DNA of 64,000 bases from Chlorops oryzae (lineage: Eukaryota > Arthropoda > Insecta > Diptera > Chloropidae): the NCBI GenBank assembly GCA_020466095.1, contig CM035806.1, positions 35,500,060 through 35,564,059 on the forward strand, in the 5' to 3' direction. A program made the translations under genes and the position numbers. Each line of letters begins with the position of its first letter. Within the stretch, counting starts at the first letter, position 1. Positions 44,589 through 55,804 of the stretch are shown in pieces. Under the pieces are notes generated by a model. The model made no database searches. It was not told the origin of the DNA and saw nothing but the letters and a program-made list of their open reading frames with translations.

Positions 44589-45820
44589 TCCTTCGGTTGC
44601 TTTCTTTGATTGTTATAAGACGTAGGAAAAAACATGCATAAATATCATGAATGCTCCTTGAAGAAGACCAGACCTTATGCATACATAAGTCAACGCCGTG
44701 GAAGAATCATCACCACATTGATTAAGCTTTTTTTTTGCGATATAATTTTCCCCTTTATATAGAATTGAAAGACTGAAATAATTTTCTTTTGAATTGACTT
44801 CACATCGGTTTTGAAAGCATTTATCGTTTTCCACATCTGACGTTGACTATAAATCATCAGCTCTTTTTAATTCCGAGAATTTGACTTTGTACTACTGAAT
44901 GTCCCGGTGAAACTCAGTGTTTTAGTGGGTGGTTACTGCCACACTGCGATGATAATACAAAGCCTTTCCCAAGTGCTTTGTACCAAGGGTTTTTTTTTTT
45001 TTAGTTCTTGAGTGTCACCATACCAACAACTTAAGAACAATTTGGGGGTTCGTAGCCTTTGTAAAATTTTGAAAAAAAAAAAATCCTTAATAGTCTCGGC
45101 GAAATTTTACCAACGAAAAACACTTTCGCCTTAAAGCATTTCCCCTTAAAAAACATTCTCTTGGAAAGCCATTTTATCAGCCCTCTTTCCACATTTATGC
45201 GACAGGCACTGCGATCTTTCAATTAGAGCTTCCATTCATAAATAACAGCCAAGCTTGCCGGTCACAAAAAAAAAAAAAAAAAATAAAAAAATTGAACATT
45301 TCCCTCCGCTAAGATGCGCTGAAAAAGTTTAAACTGGGAAATAATAGCTACTGAGCCATTACCAACGTGACAACAGCGATGTCTGACATTGGCGCAAAAT
45401 TATTTTGCAAAGTATTTAAATTTATTACATTATATATTTAGGTAGGTATGTACATATATATAGATATATATGTACGCATAGATATATATGTGCATATAGA
45501 TTAATATGTAATACATACACATACATATAGATATAGATATAATTTATATATGGCATGGCAAAAAAAAACAACAGCAGCACCGGCAAGACCGACGACGACA
45601 AACTGCAGCGATGGATCGTAAATCTACATTAATTTATGCCAACTTCCGTTAAACTTGATTTGAATTTCCGGCCAATGACCACGAATGGCAGCTAAGAAGC
45701 TATTTTCCCCGGACACATTGTAAATAGCAACGAAAACAGCAAAGGCAACGGCAACGGCAACGGCAACAACAACAACAAAAACATGGACGACAAAAGCGAG
45801 TACAACAACGTCAACATAAA
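44589..45820. other. Intergenic with several microsatellites
   Basis: TATA/GATATA-rich repeats occupy 45430-45550, and (GGCAAC)n, grading into CAACAA, lies at 45738-45778. A minus-strand ORF of 78 codons there is a microsatellite translation. A-rich runs at 45069-45083 and 45267-45285. Confidence 0.5.
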
Positions 45821-46640
45821 CAAGTAAGGGTGTTATAGTCAGACGAACCTGACAATACAATATCCGGCACAGATAAACAGTTAGCTATAGAGTGAAAGCT
45901 CTACTTGCGGACATCTCCCATAAGGGGACAAAAAGGCCGCGACCGTCGGTGTCCGCTTATGTATGTATATTTTAATTGGAGGCTTAAATTTAAACTAAAA
46001 TTCCAAATTTCATTCAAATATCTCGAAAGATTCTGATTTTAGAGCAGATTTTGCGATTTTTGTGTCAGGCCCTAGTACTGGAGGTACCCTTAAAACAGAC
46101 CGATCAAATCAATATTAGTAGACGATATCTACGATTATAAAAGATGTCTATATACCGACTTTAGTTCAAGTCCCATTTGAATTTCGGGTATAAGATGCCA
46201 TTTTGTCACGCCCACTTTGCAAATTTTTATTTTATTAAAATTATTATATATTTGAATATAAGTATTTAAATATCAACTTTAATCAAAATATCTTCAAAAG
46301 TTCAGGTTCTAGAGGAGTTTTCACTGCAGACCCTAGTACTGGAGGTATCCCTAGCAATGGTCCGATAGGTTCCCGCAAACACGCGTATTTTTCGTCAAGA
46401 TAGCTGAACTCCTTTGATAAGAACGGTATACAGACAGGCAGCAGCAGACAGACAGGCAGACATGTCTAAATCGAATCTTCTGGTGACGCTGATCATTTCT
46501 ATAAACATTTTGTATGGTCTATCCAAAGACCTTATAACTAGTTAGTAGTTATAAGGTCTTTGGTCTATCTCGACTGGTTCACACACTGGGTGTTACACAC
46601 ATCCGCACAAATGCAATATACACAGAGTTTGTCGGTTATA
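45821..46640 (-). mobile_element. DINE-1-like repeat, full length
   Basis: Starts CAAGTAAGGGTGTTATAGTC and ends CACAGAGTTTGTCGGTTATA. Both internal blocks (CCTAGTACTGGAGGTA at about 46070 and 46331) and the GACAGGCAG microsatellite are present. A short palindrome is inserted at 46524-46561. Confidence 0.75.
46524..46561. mobile_element. 38-bp palindromic insertion with 8-bp duplication
   Basis: Within the DINE-like copy the sequence GGTCTATC (46516-46523) is repeated at 46562-46569. Between the copies lies a near-perfect hairpin: CAAAGACCTTATAACTA, loop GTTAG, then its complement. Other copies of the DINE family lack this insertion (for example TGGTCTGTCTCGACTGG near 35317). The exact edges are ambiguous by a base because the palindrome extends into the duplication. 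Confidence 0.75.
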
Positions 46641-48577
46641 AGAACCACTTGAATATTATGAAACGTATTTACGGTAATAACGTGTGTTGCACAGCAATAA
46701 TAATCCGATTTTTTCGCGCTTACCAAGCCAACGAAGCTCGTTGCATAAGTTGAGGCGGTGAATCGAGCAGGGCATGGCAGGACTTTGCTCAGAATACTGC
46801 CGCTTAAGAAATCTCGTAAATTTTCATTAGGCAGCACAAAATGCTTACAAAATTCAAAAGAAAATCCGAGAATAGAAGACAAAAAAGGTCACATCTGAAA
46901 GACCATACCTACCTATTGGGGACAAAAAAGAGGACGAGAATGAATTCGGTTTTTTTGGGCAATCAAAAAACGGGGCCTTAGATGAACAATGGGAACAACA
47001 AAGGGCCTGTCCCGCAACGAAATGGGATGGCATATTAGCCTCAAAAGTTCAACTGTCCTTTATGCGGTCAACAAGTCCGTTCCGCAGGGTGCTAAGTGTT
47101 AGGTTGAATCCATTTCTTTTCACTGTGGAAAATACAATGCAAATTTATTTTGACCCGCAAGTAAAGCAACTTAAGGTTTTATGGCGTCGAATTCTAGTAT
47201 CTCTCAAAGCGAATTCGCTGTGCGCTGCCTTAAGTGCGACATCAAACAAAAGCAAGAATGAACAAAAGCAAAACACAATGGCAAAAACAACACACAAAAA
47301 TTTCATAACAGTAACAAAGGTTGATATTAGAAAAGAGCGCGAAAGTTGAGCAAAATGGAGCTCATCACACGTGGGTCCCCACCCACATTGCAACCCAAAT
47401 TGTTTTGGAAAACTCTTTGAAAAGTAAAACATGAAAAAAAAGGCCAAGAAAACAAAAGAAATGAAACGGAAGGAAAGGAAATTCTCCCAATATGCCAGAA
47501 CGAACATTAACCCACAGGCGACTTAGAAGTTTTAATATTTGTGGAACCAACATTGTTCACTTAACATACGAAATGGGTGCACAGGCTTGACTCCATGCTT
47601 CCATGTGTGAGTAAAGCGAAAAGCTTTACGGCGAAGTAGCAAAAAAAAAATAGATTAAAAAAACATAAAATAATAAAAGAAAAAATATCCTATCGCGTTC
47701 CTGTTTCTCTCTGTAGTATCGTCCAATTCGCTCGCGATGTCGCTCACATCTGTGCACGAAATTTTGGCTCAGGCGTCGAGTACCCTGCGATCGGTTTTCT
47801 GAAGTGTTCTTCTGTAGGCTAATCTTTTATACATATATGTATATAAAGATAGCCATTTTTGGTGATGGTGAATTTTCCTCGTTCCCAGGGGCTTAAAAAA
47901 TCGGCAACTTACCTGTGCAAAATTTGATGAAGATTAATCAAAGTTTCGAGGCGGCGCAATGGCCACAGAGATAGAAAATTAGTATTTTTCAATTTTCAAA
48001 TAGCCATAACTTAAGAACTACTATTTTTAGCTAGTAAAATGTTCTAAGGGCCTTTTTAATATACATTTTTCGGATAATTCCTAAATTTTAAAGGCTAAAT
48101 TTGCAGTAAATAAGTTCCAATTTCCTCTTTTTTTCTAGCCCATTGTAGTAACCTCATAATGGTGAAAGTCCAATGCTACTGTTCCATTTATTCATTGTCG
48201 AACCTTCATTAGCGCTAGCAAAAAGTTAATGAGACTTGCTTCCAATTCAATCAATTAAGCGAATTTTCATTAGCTGAACAGCGGAATTCAATTCTAGAAA
48301 CCGAGATTTGACAATTTGTAAATGCAAGGTAATGAAAAGGCGATGTTGCATTTGAGTGAGGACTGAGTTTGCTCGAATAGTGACAGTTTGCAAAAACACG
48401 ATAAATTTCGACAAAAAACCTTTTAAAATATTAGCGGAATACATTTATTTTGAAAATCAGCTAACTTTTAAAACTAGCAACGCATTTCTACTAGCTAGAG
48501 ATGGCGACTGTTCGATAAATGCAAAAATACTGAATGCAACCATGGTCATTTAACCTAACTAAAAGTTCATGTATCAT
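46641..48577. other. Possible host DNA, no supported gene
   Basis: The segment 47700-47820 is GC-richer. No ORF has a recognisable motif. The A-rich runs near 47640-47690 break any coding potential. Confidence 0.4.
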
Positions 48578-48593
48578 TACTGTCTCAATGTGG

Positions 48594-48832
48594 CTCTGGG
48601 ATAGCGTAGGGGATGCGTGCTATGCTCTTGATCCCAGGGTCCGAAGTTCGATTCCCGGCACAGGCGAAACGGAGTGTAATGTTCCAAGCCTTGCACTGGT
48701 TTTTCAAAAATCGCATGTTAGGGGCACACTACATAATAAGACATATACACTCACACAAACACAAGAAAACCTCCTTGGTATCACAATGGGCCGATTAACG
48801 GCCTAAGTGGCAACCACTTCAACCTACCTACC
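48594..48832 (+). mobile_element. tRNA-derived SINE
   Basis: The head has an A box TAGCGTAGGGG (48604-48614) and a B box AGTTCGATTCC (48654-48664), ending GGCACAGGCGAA. A body of about 165 bp follows, ending in CTACCTACCTAC repeats. Near-identical 16-bp direct repeats (TACTGTCTCAATGTGG at 48578-48593 and TACTGTCTCAATATGG at 48833-48848) flank it, as expected from LINE-driven insertion. Its tRNA head resembles the tRNA-like modules in the TIR elements of this window. Confidence 0.85.
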
Positions 48833-48848
48833 TACTGTCTCAATATGG

Positions 48849-50303
48849 GGCTGTGTTTTTTTTTTTAATGGGTTAGGACAACTTAATGGCGCAGTAATGG
48901 GAAAGTCCGGCAATTATCGTAAGTCGAACCGTAGCATAATTTAAAAAAAGCAATCTCAGCTCTGTTTCCTACAAAAGTACGCCTAAAGTACCAAGCTATT
49001 GAATCGTGCATTCAAACAAATAAAGAAAAAAATAGAATTGCCGTGGATCGACAATACTCTCACAAGAACATACATATGTAGGTAAATCAAATTGCTTTTG
49101 TAGCTCAAACGATTGTCGGTCAATAGCGCCCTACGGCTTTTTTTGCTGCATGCAAACAACAAACAATTTGTTGTCTCACTCGACTCGCTGTGATTTATTT
49201 GTTCTTTCGCAAGTTTTTGTTTTGATTGTAGCCGTTTTCGTTGTTGTCGACTTGTTCGAGGCATTTCGTTTCGAATTTTTGGACAAAAACATTTAAAGAA
49301 ACAATATCATATGTAGGTATGTTTGAACGCGTATGTATGAACATATGTCAGATTCTCTGTGACGTATTAACAATTCATGCAGCATTTTTTTTTTATCATC
49401 TGATTTGAGCGCGCCAACAGTTGGAAACTGTCGTGTGGAGTTTATTAAGTTCCTCGGAACGTGTTTGGCACGCACGTGTGTGCCGTAGCTGGAAGGCTGC
49501 CGCAGCACTTTATCAACAAAAAGAACTGAGTATTACAATTTTATTGCATGCCTTGTTAAAAGCGACAAATTTCATTGCGAAACAAGATAATTTATGAAAT
49601 GTAAATATGAAACTTAAAGCTCGCGAAAGCGAAACTATTTTCAAGGAGCTCCAAACAAAGCCAAGCAATAAAACATAAATAATAAATTCATGACACATTT
49701 ATACACGAAGGGGAAGAACACTTTGTGCAATTAGGACGGGACGGGATGGGATGGGATGGTAATATGGAAGTTATTCGAAACGAATTTATATGATGAATTG
49801 ACAGTGTTTCAGAAGAAAATATTTCGTGAAAGGACGATAATATGTATATCCACATTTTATTAAAAAAAATAATGTTTAATTTAACTCGCCGACGAAAAAT
49901 GAGAAGTAAACTTCCCCATGAAGAACACTAAAATTTCGTGTCGAAGTGAAATTTAAAATGCGGCTACCGTGGAATGATTTTTTGACGGTCAAGCGTAACG
50001 AGAGAGCACCTGCAAAAGTCTCACAAAAGTACTGTCTTCGCATACATAATTTGCATACCTATATTTAATCAGCACGCTCCTGGCTGCAACCCCAATCGAA
50101 ATAATCCACTCGATCCCAGCGACTCGGGCACGCACATACCGACCGCTGCGGCCACGACGACACAAACACTAACGTTCGAACGTCACGAGCAGCAGCCAGC
50201 CATTCGTCAGTGGCTTATTTCGTCTTTTGTTTCGGTTTTTCGCGAAATTTGCCAACATGACAGTTGTGCGGTTTCAGTGCGCCCGCCGCCGCCGCCGCCG
50301 CCG
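48849..50303. other. Possible host DNA; (GGGAT)n and CCG runs
   Basis: GGGAT tandem units at 49733-49759 and a GCC/CCG run at 50281-50303, into which the next element is inserted. A GC-richer stretch at 50080-50215 could be single-copy. No supported ORF. Confidence 0.4.
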
Positions 50304-50668
50304 CACAGTGGTTAGGCTTCACACATTTCTTGGCAAAAAGTAGAAGGTGTGCTTCTAGAATAATGAAATTTGCCACTGAGCTTTGTTTTAATGGAATTAA
50401 GACAAAACGAAGTTTCATGAAAATCGGCCGCACCCACCTCCCAACCCCCGATACACTGCAAAATGAATTTTTTATTGAAATTTTTTCCTTTCATCAGAAT
50501 TTTTTGAAACTTTGCGCACAGCTTACTTACCAACCAGGCAAAAAGGTTTTTAGGCTATTTATAAAAAAGTGTTAGCTCTATAGCAACATATTTGGTACCT
50601 AAATAAAGTACAAATATTGCAGATTAAAAAAAAAAACTCATTCGTAAAATAAAAGAGCTTCTGAAAAG

Positions 50669-51671
50669 ATGTCGTCTCAACAAGAAGAAAAGCGGAAAGC
50701 AATTATTTACAAACACCTGGAAAATCCAAACACCACGTACAAAAAGATCGCTAAGGAAGTTGGCGTGTGCGAAAAAACTGTCGGTAGGACCATAAAACGA
50801 AACAGACAGCTTACCCCTTTATCAAAAACACCAGGATCAGGGAGAAAAAGTGGTCCAGCGAACCAAGCGGTGGCCCAGAACGTTAAGCGGCTGTTTACTC
50901 AGAATCCAGTCACTTCGGCTCGTGATAGGGCAGCAAAAGCGGGAACATCGAAGTCAAGTGTTCAACGGATTAAAAAATTTAACATCCTAAGGAGCTATAA
51001 AGTACAAAAAGTACCTGATAGGTCAGAAGAAAAGGACGCCGAAGGCAAGAGGAGGGCTCGAAAACTGTATCGCGATTACCTGCCCAAATTTGATTGCGTG
51101 ATCATGGATGATGAAACGAATTGCAATGCGGATTTCAAGCAGTTACCTGGACACGGATATTATACTGCGGTTAGAAGGGGTGGAGCATCCTCTAAATTTA
51201 CCACCGAAAAACATACCAAATATCCAAAGAAATACATGGTGTGGCAGGCCATTTGCAAATGTGGCCTTCGAAGTAAGGAATTTGTGACGGATCCGCACAA
51301 TCAACACCGAAATTTACATCAGAGAGTGTCTGAACCGGCGTTTGTTGCCTTTTATACGTCAACACCAAGGTTCAGTACTATTTTGGCCTGACCTAGCAAC
51401 ATCTCACTACGCCCAGAGAACGATGGATTGGTACTAAGCCAATAATGTCACTGTGGTACCAAGAGAAGCAAATCCTCCGAATTGCCCCGAACTTCGTCCA
51501 ATCGAAAAATATTGGGCTTTAATGAAAAGGAACCGTAAGAAGACCAAACAAACTGCGAAGAACATCGAAATATTTCGACATAAATGGCGTCGGGCATACA
51601 CTAAGGTGAACGAAAGGTCGGTAAAAAACCTAATGGAGGACCTTAATCAAAAAGTTTATAATTTTTTTTAA
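50669..51671 (+). pseudogene. Tc1/mariner DD37E transposase, frameshift and stop
   Basis: Residues from MSSQQEEKRKAIIYKHLENP form an N-terminal helix-turn-helix region (KKIAKEVGVCEKTVGRTIKR) and a second one near TSKSSVQRIKKF. The first catalytic D is in VIMDDETN. After EFVT (near 51290) the frame shifts. In the new frame the protein resumes INTEIYIRECLNRRLLPF and WPDLATSHYA (second D). It then meets a TAA at 51435-51437 and continues VVPREANPPNCPELRPIE. The second D and the E are separated by 37 residues (counting the stop), so the type is DD37E. The C-terminus ends at 51669. The TIRs were not found. Two disabling changes make it a pseudogene, and it sits inside the Transib-like element. Confidence 0.9.
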
Positions 51672-52006
51672 GTGTAATTAAAATTTTTGTTTATTTTGTA
51701 ATGTTCACTTAATACTAAACTGAAAGAATTTTTAAAAAAACATCATTGGTTTTTTTGCAATAAAAAAAAAAACAAAAGGACAGTTATTTCTGGGACAGTC
51801 TTTACAAATCTAAAACAACCACATTGCTTTGTTGTTGCAAGGGAACTAAAAAGTCAAAAAATTTCATATAATTTGACAGTTTAGTTTCAGATTTGTTGTT
51901 TTTATTGTAATATTGATATCACCTTGTTAAATACACCTTGGTTTCATCAAAATCGGACACCAAGGTGCATTTAATATTAAATACACCTTGTCGGACACGA
52001 AAATTT

Positions 52007-52393
52007 AGGTGGTTATTATGGATGGCAACAGAAAAAAGTTGAGTTGCCTCAGAGGCAACCGAACTAGCAATTGCGATTACGGGAGGCAACTTTTTTTAGT
52101 TACCTTTTCCGTGGTGCTGCCACCTGAAAGCCGCGACATTTTTGACAGATATTGTATGCCACGTGTCCTAGCGCAGGCAACTGGCAAATAGCAGTTGCCC
52201 GATTTTGACAGTTCAGGCAACTGAACTAAAAAAGGCTTCGCCATCCATAATCACACAAAAAATATCAAGGCAACCTTTAAGGCAACTAAAAAATCAGCTC
52301 TGTATTTTCGTTGCCATACATAATCGCAAAATGGTTGCCTTTCATGAAAGGCAACGCAACTTTTAAAAAAGTTGCCTTCCATAATAACCACCT
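52007..52393. mobile_element. MITE with AGGTGGTTATTATGGA ends
   Basis: AGGTGGTTATTATGGATGGC at 52007 and its inverted partner AGGTGGTTATTATGGAAGGC ending at 52393 are near-identical. GGCAAC/GTTGCC words recur many times inside both arms. No ORF of substance and no clear target duplication. Confidence 0.8.
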
Positions 52394-52835
52394 TATTTCG
52401 AAAATTTTCCAGACTTCTTTTTAAAAATGAATGATTTCTAAAAATATCCAATTTATGGCAATAATTTTATTTCTTCATACTATGTTAGAAAAAACTCTAA
52501 ACTTCAATTTTTTTCCCCCAATTAAAAAATAGCAGATCGCAACAAAAATTGGTTATTTCCCAACAAAAAATAGCAAATTTTCTATTCCATATAATCTTTT
52601 GCATTTCCGCCTAACTTCTTAACCATTTACATATCTTATCTAATAAATTCATTCGGCGAATCTTTGAATCTATCAAGTAGTGCACTATTATGTTTATGTC
52701 ACTTCCAACCGGTGTTCCAAGTAAAACTTTTAGCTTTTAGGGAAAATATTTAAACTTTTTTTTTAAATTTTAAATTTTTTAAATTTCTCTTATTTAGACA
52801 ATCCTCTAGAAAACTACTTTGACCACTGTGCGTCG

Positions 52836-54176
52836 CCGCACTCGGATTGAATGCAAGTAACTCGGTTTCAGCGGCGCTCAGTGCTGACTTTATGCCTCGC
52901 CTGGAATAAGGGCGATGAGCAAGGAGCTGGGTGCGACTTAGGGCTTCGCAGTAGAAACCTTCAACTGCTGAATTTTTAATTGTGAAACTGTGTTTTTCAA
53001 AGCAATCATTTAATGTAACGAACTTTTCACAGTTTCGACCATAGAAGCCGCTTGATTTCAGTTTTTTAATTAAGCTACAAGGATGTGCTCACGATGGTAT
53101 TATGTATTCGTCGGTTGTACTTTTGGGTGTCCCCTGGTGCGTTGCTCAAATTGAGTTACTGCAAATAAGCAATTGTCCTCATGAAATTTTGCTCAACGAT
53201 GTGTAAACTTTTTTAAAGCGGTCAAGCTTATGAGGGAATTTAATTACTTTCAAGTTTCTCTTTTTCTTCACCATCCAAAATGGGGGTGAAAGAGAAGCGC
53301 GTTTGTTTTATTTAACATTTAAATTGCTAATGTAAAATTCAAGTTGAAATCGTGTCTCTTGGGGAACGTTTGAATGTTTGATTCTACCGAAAGGAATTTG
53401 TTTTTTTTTTTTTTTCTTTATAATTTTGTTTGTCTTAAGTCGAAAGCCATGTGAAACATATCGACAAGATCTTGTTGAGCAGAAATACTTGTTAATGCAT
53501 TTGTTTTTAGACATTGAAGAATCAAATGTTATGGAGTGGGAGAAAATTGGAAATTTTTAGAATCATTTTGCTTTGAAGGGTTGCGATTTGCCCCCAAGAT
53601 GAATGCTGTAAGATGGGAAGCTCTATTGGACGGAAAAATGTGATAACTTGAAGAAATTATTCGAAAAAATATCCTTCTATCTTTTGGTATCTTTTGTGAA
53701 CTATTTGACTTTTCGTTCATCTATCTTATGGTGGAACTGTTATCCCCAGACAAGAGCCCATATACATATGTATGTAATTGCCGGCTAGATTTGAAAATTT
53801 TACTCTTGAATAGGAACAGGTCAATTGAGGTTTCTTCTTCCTCCTCACAGAGTTTGCACATCTTATTATTGGCGAGCCCCAGACGTGTTTGTTGAGGCGG
53901 TAGTGGCCGCTCAGGATTCTAATAATGACTCGAACGTCCGATCTGCTCAGTCTTAACAGATCTCTTCTTTCATGCATCGACTCCTGTGGGAAAAATAGCT
54001 TCGTACTTTTTTCGCCCATAGTAGTGTGCCACATTTCATTTCCTCTTTGCTGCAATCGCTCCCTCGCCGTCTGCTTATTAGGACTTTCGCGGACAATTTT
54101 GAGTGGCTCAAGGCAACAGCGGATACACAGTGCCCCCTAGTCTGTTCGCTTCTTCATTTCCTTCAAGCCTGCAATG
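52836..54176. other. No recognised gene
   Basis: T run at 53401-53415. The minus-strand ORF of 109 codons (53726-54055) and others are unsupported. Confidence 0.4.
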
Positions 54177-54232
54177 CAGTAGCGTAGTGAGGAAGGGAAT
54201 GTCCCATGGGGGCAGCCGCCCCGGGCGCCAAA
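54177..54232 (+). mobile_element. hAT-like left end
   Basis: CAGTAGCGTAGTGAGG, followed by GGGGGCAGCCGCCCCGGGCG, is the usual look of one group of hAT termini. I could not find the opposite end, so this is a solo terminus or a truncated copy. A tRNA A box is an alternative reading of the first 11 bases, but no B box follows. Confidence 0.4.
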
Positions 54233-55022
54233 TTATATTTGAATTTTTATAAAGGTCTTTTTATTTATTTATTCGATTATTTTATGCCAACGTCTGGAAT
54301 ATCTCCACTGTCTCTATGACCAGCTTCGACGTTATTACCGTCGCCGCCAGCGTTTAAATGGCTGTCTTGCCTGGCTGAGACTGACGGATATCTGGTTGCA
54401 AGAACTTTATATTCCAGCACCAGAAACATGCACTCTCTTCGATCCAAATTTTTAGTACTGGACCAACAAGAATAGCAACAAATTTCCTTTGGAGAAAATC
54501 CGTTGTGATTCCATTTATTTGATTTAAAAAAACAAATATCATTTAATTTTATCAAAATGTTTGAAATTTCTTAAAATGAAAAAAAAATTATAATTAGCCG
54601 AAAACACTGGTTTTCGAAGTTTTCAGGCGAAAACACGAAAACGTCGAAAACACTAGTTTTCGGCTTAAGTGAGAACAGCCATTCTCTACCATGTACATCC
54701 ATATATACAGTCGGTTGAGCAAATAGTAGAGCTCTACTCTAAATATGTATGAACGTCGGCGGCAGTTCTACACAGAGCCGGAGAGTCTCTTCACAAAAAA
54801 TTCTACTCGCTACCTAAAATACTCTAAAGTCGACACCTGGCTAAAGTGTTAGGCTAAAAAACTGTGAAACAGTTAGTAAGATATGGGCATAATATACGTG
54901 ACCAATTTTGTTGTTCCAAAAATCGGTACAAATACCGGAATTGCATGTGAAAAATTGGTACACATAAAAGAAAGAAAACAATACCACGAAATGTGTTTTT
55001 CATTTATTCGAGTAATAATTTT
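54233..55022. other. No recognised gene
   Basis: Apart from the hairpin at 54596-54666 I see nothing supported. The minus-strand ORF at 54277-54555 has no recognisable motif. Confidence 0.4.
54596..54666. repeat. Short hairpin, AGCCGAAAAC ends
   Basis: AGCCGAAAACACTGGTTTTCG at the left pairs with CGAAAACACTAGTTTTCGGCT at the right; each arm is itself a small palindrome around ACTNGT. The spacer is about 25 bp. It may be a tiny MITE. Confidence 0.6.
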
Positions 55023-55804
55023 TATACCCGACACACTCTGTGTCGAGGGTATATTGCGTTTGTGTGGTTGTGTGTAACACCCAGATAGACCATACAAAAT
55101 ATATATAGATATGATCAGCGTCACCAGGAGATTCGATTTAGCCATGTCCGTCTGTCTGTCTGTCCGTCTGTCTGTCTGTACGGGGACATGAGTAAGAACA
55201 AGTTCGAGAATGGACCCAATCGGACCATTTTTAGGGGTACCTCCAGTACTAGGGTCTGTTACGAAAATCACAAAAACTGCTTTAAAATCGAAGTTTTTCA
55301 AGATATTTTGATGAAATTTGATATTTGATCATATTTAAAGGCCAGAAATATAATTTCCAAAAATTGGAAAAGTGGGCGTGGCTGAAGGGCGGTTTTCGAA
55401 AATTGTCTCCTTCACCCGAAATTCAAATGGGACTTGAACGAAATTTGGTACTTATGCTTCCTTTGTAGCCTTAAGCATCCTTCCAAAAAATTTCCTTGAT
55501 CGGTCCATTTTTAAGGGTACCTCCAGTACTAGGGTCTGTCATCAAAATCCCAAAACTGCCTTAAAATATTTTAATGAAACTTAAAATTTGAGCGTATATT
55601 TAAGCCTCCGATTATAGTTCAACAAAAATTGGAAAAGTGGGCGTGGCAAAGGGGCAGTTTTCATAAAGAAATCTATCAAAAGTCGGTATATGGGGCCCCT
55701 TATGGTCTTAAACACCTGTTGATATTAAGAATTATTTGAACATGTGAGTCTGTGTCGGGTATTCTATTGTCAGACTCGCCTGACTATGACACCCTTACTT
55801 GTTT
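55023..55804 (+). mobile_element. DINE-1-like repeat, full length reference copy
   Basis: Starts TATACCCGACACACTCTGTG with the hairpin CGACACACTCTGTGTCG. GTGTGGTTGTGTGTAACACC, ATGATCAGCGTCACC and the GTCTGTCTGTCCGTC microsatellite (55148-55178) follow. Two internal blocks each contain GGTACCTCCAGTACTAGGG (about 55236 and 55516, 280 bp apart). Each also contains CCACGCCCACTTTTCC-type sequence in inverse form. The right end has a subterminal GTCTGTGTCGGGTATT and a CAGACTCGCCTGACTATGAC hairpin before CACCCTTACTTG. Confidence 0.8.

Larger units (their letters stand above)
50304..52830. mobile_element. Transib-like element, 2.5 kb, with nested inserts
   Basis: The left end CACAGTGGTTAGG and the inverted right end CACAGTGGTCAAAG share the heptamer plus GGT. 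Flanking pentamers are CGCCG and CGTCG (4 of 5). The first 100 bp (GGCAAAAAGTAGAAGGTGTG, then AATGAAATTTGCCACTGAG) are related to the left ends at 8274 and 22594. Nested inside are a broken DD37E transposase gene and a MITE at 52007-52393. Transib transposase was not recognised. Confidence 0.6.

Noticed and set aside
45624..45860. Minus-strand ORF rich in valine and alanine
   Set aside because: It comes from the GGCAAC/CAACAA microsatellite and the start of a DINE-like repeat.
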